Source: Verrucomicrobiia bacterium (lineage in GTDB: Bacteria > Verrucomicrobiota > Verrucomicrobiia > Limisphaerales > JAUIHU01). Taken from it: DNA of 17,966 nucleotides. The stretch lies in contig JAUIHU010000012.1 in NCBI GenBank assembly GCA_030432175.1, positions 1-17,966 on the forward strand. Reading direction: 5' to 3'. The stretch's first letter is position 1. Every line of letters begins with the position of its first letter. Of the stretch, positions 16,198-17,966 are shown piece after piece. A model generated the notes under the pieces. The model worked only from the letters and a program-made list of their open reading frames with translations. It made no database searches and was not told where the DNA came from. Position numbers and translations under genes: made by a program.

Positions 16198-16959
16198 ATG
16201 AAACAACTTTTCTTAATAACAGGAGCTTTGCTTTTGGCTGGCTGTGATTCTCACGTGGATTCTGTTTACCTGGGCAACGCTGAAGCGGATTTGCTGGAGG
16301 CGGTCAGTCGTGGAGATTTGAAAGTCGTCCAGGAGTTTTTGGATAACGGCGGCAATGTCAATCTGCAGGATGAATCGGGCATGACTCCCTTGCATCACGC
16401 CGCGAGTTCTGATCTGGACGGGAGCCACCTCGCAATGGTCCAGTTACTGATCGATAAGGGAGCCAATGCGAATGCGATCGATGATACTCATCACACTCCA
16501 CTTCACATGGTCAGCTGCAAAGCAACCGCAGAAGCGCTGATTGATGCGGGAGCGAATGTCAACGCGAAGACTCTCAGCGAGGGAGAGACCATTTTATTTT
16601 CAGCGGCCTGGGGAGCGGCTCAAGGTCATCCCAAGAGTCATCAGAGATATCTTGATCTGACAAAACTGCTGATCGAAAAAGGGGCGGATGTCAGTGTGAA
16701 GCTGAAAGCGGGAAGTGGAGCGACGCCAAGTCAACCGTACCACGATAAAGCCGGAGACACCGTTTTACATAAAGTAGCCCGCAGCTACTCTGAGAAAGAT
16801 GCTATCGGTGTCTGTGAGTTGCTGATTAACAATGGAGCCTCAGTCAATGAGACAAATAGCATCGGGAATACACCTTTGGACGAAGCGATTTTGAGCCAAA
16901 GAAATGACACCGCCAGCTTTCTTCGAGAGCAGGGAGGTAAGACGGGTTCGGAGTTGTAA
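16198..16959 (+). CDS. Ankyrin-repeat lipoprotein
   Basis: This is a 253-aa protein with a lipoprotein signal peptide: MKQLFLITGALLLAGC, lipobox LLAGC, with C16 the predicted lipidated residue. It is therefore probably anchored to a membrane facing the periplasm. About six ankyrin repeats follow: 29-58 (ADLLEAVSRGDLKVVQEFLD), 60-96 (GMTPLHHAAS...LLIDKGANANA), 97-126 (HTPLHM...LIDAGANVNA), 128-172 (LLIEKGADVSVK), 185-221 (GDTVLHKVARS...LLINNGASVNE) and 222-250 (GNTPLDEAI...REQGGKTG). Some repeats carry insertions. The ending GGKTGSEL resembles the C-terminus of many verrucomicrobial ankyrin proteins. Ankyrin repeats bind other proteins, but the partner is unknown. No Shine-Dalgarno precedes the ATG. 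A TTGACA at 16125 lacks a good -10 box. A terminator-like hairpin follows the stop. Composition and integrity contrast with the broken genes on both sides. Confidence 0.88.
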   Translation: MKQLFLITGALLLAGCDSHVDSVYLGNAEADLLEAVSRGDLKVVQEFLDNGGNVNLQDESGMTPLHHAASSDLDGSHLAMVQLLIDKGANANAIDDTHHTPLHMVSCKATAEALIDAGANVNAKTLSEGETILFSAAWGAAQGHPKSHQRYLDLTKLLIEKGADVSVKLKAGSGATPSQPYHDKAGDTVLHKVARSYSEKDAIGVCELLINNGASVNETNSIGNTPLDEAILSQRNDTASFLREQGGKTGSEL

Positions 16960-16989
16960 TGCAGTTTGAAAAAATTTGGTGAATCCTGT

Positions 16990-17034
16990 CTGATCAGGGC
17001 TTTGGACCAGCTCTGATCAGCTTTGACTTTTTTT
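16990..17034 (+). terminator. Probable intrinsic terminator of the ankyrin gene
   Basis: CTGATCAG (16990-16997) pairs with CTGATCAG (17013-17020), helped by an inner GCT/AGC. A seven-T run follows at 17028-17034. The T-run is offset by seven bases from the stem, so efficiency is uncertain. It lies 30 bp after the stop. Confidence 0.6.
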
Positions 17035-17106
17035 GAAAGCTTTCACTAATCTAATTATCAATGAATGCATCATTGACTCATCTTCATTGTACACCACATC
17101 TTCTAA

Positions 17107-17268
17107 GCCGCCTTTATCGCCGTGAACATCCTTATGCTCTCCAGGCACAAGCCCGACACCCAAGTACAATTCATCGATGCCTCTGGCGAAAGGTTCTTTA
17201 AAAAGAGCGCCCACAACAAACTCATGACCCATATCCACGTCGCTGAAGTTGAAGGAAGTGCATCATGA
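17107..17268 (+). pseudogene. Type I restriction-modification methylase (HsdM-like) C-terminal remnant
   Basis: The open frame after TAA 17104-17106 reads AAFIAVNILMLSRHKPDTQV, then QFIDASGERFFKKSAHNKLM and THIHVAEVEGSAS, ending TGA 17266-17268. FIDASG...FFKK followed by a (T/S)xNNxLT-like stretch is characteristic of the region after the catalytic core in type I N6-adenine methylases (HsdM). In full proteins about 60-100 more residues follow FFKK. Here only about 20 remain, which suggests an internal deletion joining the FFKK region to the natural C-terminal end. The catalytic NPPF motif and everything upstream is absent. The stop overlaps the fic-like ATG (ATGA), the arrangement expected in an hsdM-fic operon. 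The fragment has no methyltransferase function. Confidence 0.62.
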
Positions 17269-17770
17269 TTCTCGAAAATAAGCTGCATCTCACCGACCAG
17301 ACCTCTCTGCGATTCATCACTATCTCTTCGATGATATTTATTTCTTCGCCGGGAAATTGCGTGACGTGAACATGGCTAAAGGCAACTTCCGCTTCGCCTC
17401 TGTGATGTTCCTTAAGCCCAGTCTGGAGCAGATCGACCAAATGCCCCAATCCAACTTTGATCAAATCGTCGAAAAGTACGTTGAAATGAACGTCGCCCAT
17501 CCCTTCCGCGAAGGCAATGGGCGGGCGACCAGGATCTGGCTGGATCTCATTTTCAAGCACGAACTGCAGCAGGTCGTGGACTGGAATCAAATTGATAAGG
17601 AAGACTATCTGCTGGCGATGCAGCGCAGCCCAATCAAAGACATCGAAATTAAACACCTGATTAAAAACGCTCTGACCTCCAGGATCCATGACCGGGAAGT
17701 CTATCTCAAAGGCATTGATGTCAGCTACTACTACGAGGGATACACCACCTTCAAAACCGAAGAACTTTGA
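17265..17770 (+). pseudogene. fic: Fic-family AMP transferase gene with internal deletion and frameshift
   Basis: The native start is ATG 17265, preceded by AAGGAAG (17251-17257) as a good Shine-Dalgarno, giving MILENKLHLTDQT, the usual beginning of this Fic subfamily. At about 17300-17311 the sequence switches to another frame: SAIHHYLFDDIYFFAGKLRD, NMAKGNFRFASVMFLK, and the Fic motif HPFREGNGRATR at about 17495-17530, through to EGYTTFKTEEL and the TGA at 17768-17770. Roughly 35-40 residues between LTDQT and the IHHYLF helix are missing relative to the family as I know it. Fic enzymes transfer AMP (or other phosphates) to a target hydroxyl. The motif histidine and GNGR loop survive, so only the N-terminal break inactivates it. 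A TTG at 17357 could start a 137-aa fragment. The ATGA overlap with the methylase remnant marks a former operon. Confidence 0.8.
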
Positions 17771-17810
17771 TGAGAAAAGTACAAAGCTTAGAAGAAAAAG
17801 CGGAGAACAG

Positions 17811-17955
17811 ATATGATATAATCCTTTGACACCCAAAATTAAATCGCCGCACTGGCTCTGCGACCTATCCTGAAACTTGTCCTGTGTAATTTGGGGGCTG
17901 CCTCTGAATAGCTACTTTTTATCTCTGTGGTTTTTGGGTGTGAAAGATATTCGTG
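17811..17955. repeat. About 145-bp segment flanked by inverted copies of the dispersed repeat
   Basis: TATAATCCTTTGACACCCAA starts at 17817 and its approximate reverse complement, TTTTTGGGTGTGAAAGATAT, lies at 17931-17950. The 90-bp interior has no ORF. The outline (short non-coding segment with related ends in opposite orientation) is that of a miniature or REP-type element, but no target duplication could be confirmed and the right side is close to the window end. Confidence 0.45.
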
Positions 17956-17966
17956 GGGGGCAAAGA

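Noticed and set aside
17017..17238. Minus-strand 73-aa ORF
   Set aside because: It is antisense to the HsdM-like remnant and terminator, with no domain evidence.

Overview
The window looks like a chromosomal piece from a Gram-negative, probably marine, heterotroph of the PVC group, most likely Verrucomicrobiota. This is inferred from content, not from a marker gene. It carries a secreted CotH/chitobiase/lamin-tail protein, an exported type I sulfatase, a secreted SMP-30 lactonase, an M1 peptidase with HEAT repeats, an ankyrin lipoprotein ending in GGKTGSEL, and few clear Shine-Dalgarno sites. No rRNA, tRNA, CRISPR array, integrase or intact transposase was seen.

Left part (1-5011, accessory metabolism): a GT4 glycosyltransferase, cut by the window edge, is followed after 46 bp by a pol-beta-type nucleotidyltransferase-like protein. 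A five-unit 51-bp GC-rich tandem array fills the gap to the convergent, secreted gluconolactonase-like gene. A 95-bp imperfect inverted repeat lies between that gene and a divergent iron-alcohol-dehydrogenase-family gene of the phosphonoacetaldehyde-reductase type.

Middle part (5037-10656, secreted proteins on the minus strand): a 931-aa CotH-type surface or secreted protein and an 860-aa M1 aminopeptidase. They are separated by a mosaic of short intergenic repeats and a good intrinsic terminator.

Right part (10972-17966, decaying accessory DNA): only the sulfatase and the ankyrin lipoprotein look intact here. Around them lie gene remnants that simple ORF calling misses or miscalls. (1) An adenylation-carrier-thioesterase-TPR (NRPS-like) gene has a TAG stop and an internal deletion that removed most of the adenylation core, leaving a 642-codon carrier-TE-TPR ORF. 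(2) A VOC/glyoxalase-fold gene has an in-frame TGA and runs into the adenylation remnant. (3) There is a probable leucine-rich-repeat fragment. (4) The tail of a type I restriction-modification methylase (HsdM-like) overlaps a Fic gene by ATGA, and both have apparent internal deletions. A short dispersed motif (core CTTTGACACCCAAAA) occurs several times, in both orientations, around the remnants from 15.6 kb onward. No intact new system was found. The most informative signals are the deletion-scarred biosynthetic and defence remnants, the 51-bp array, and the altered metal site of the alcohol dehydrogenase homologue.
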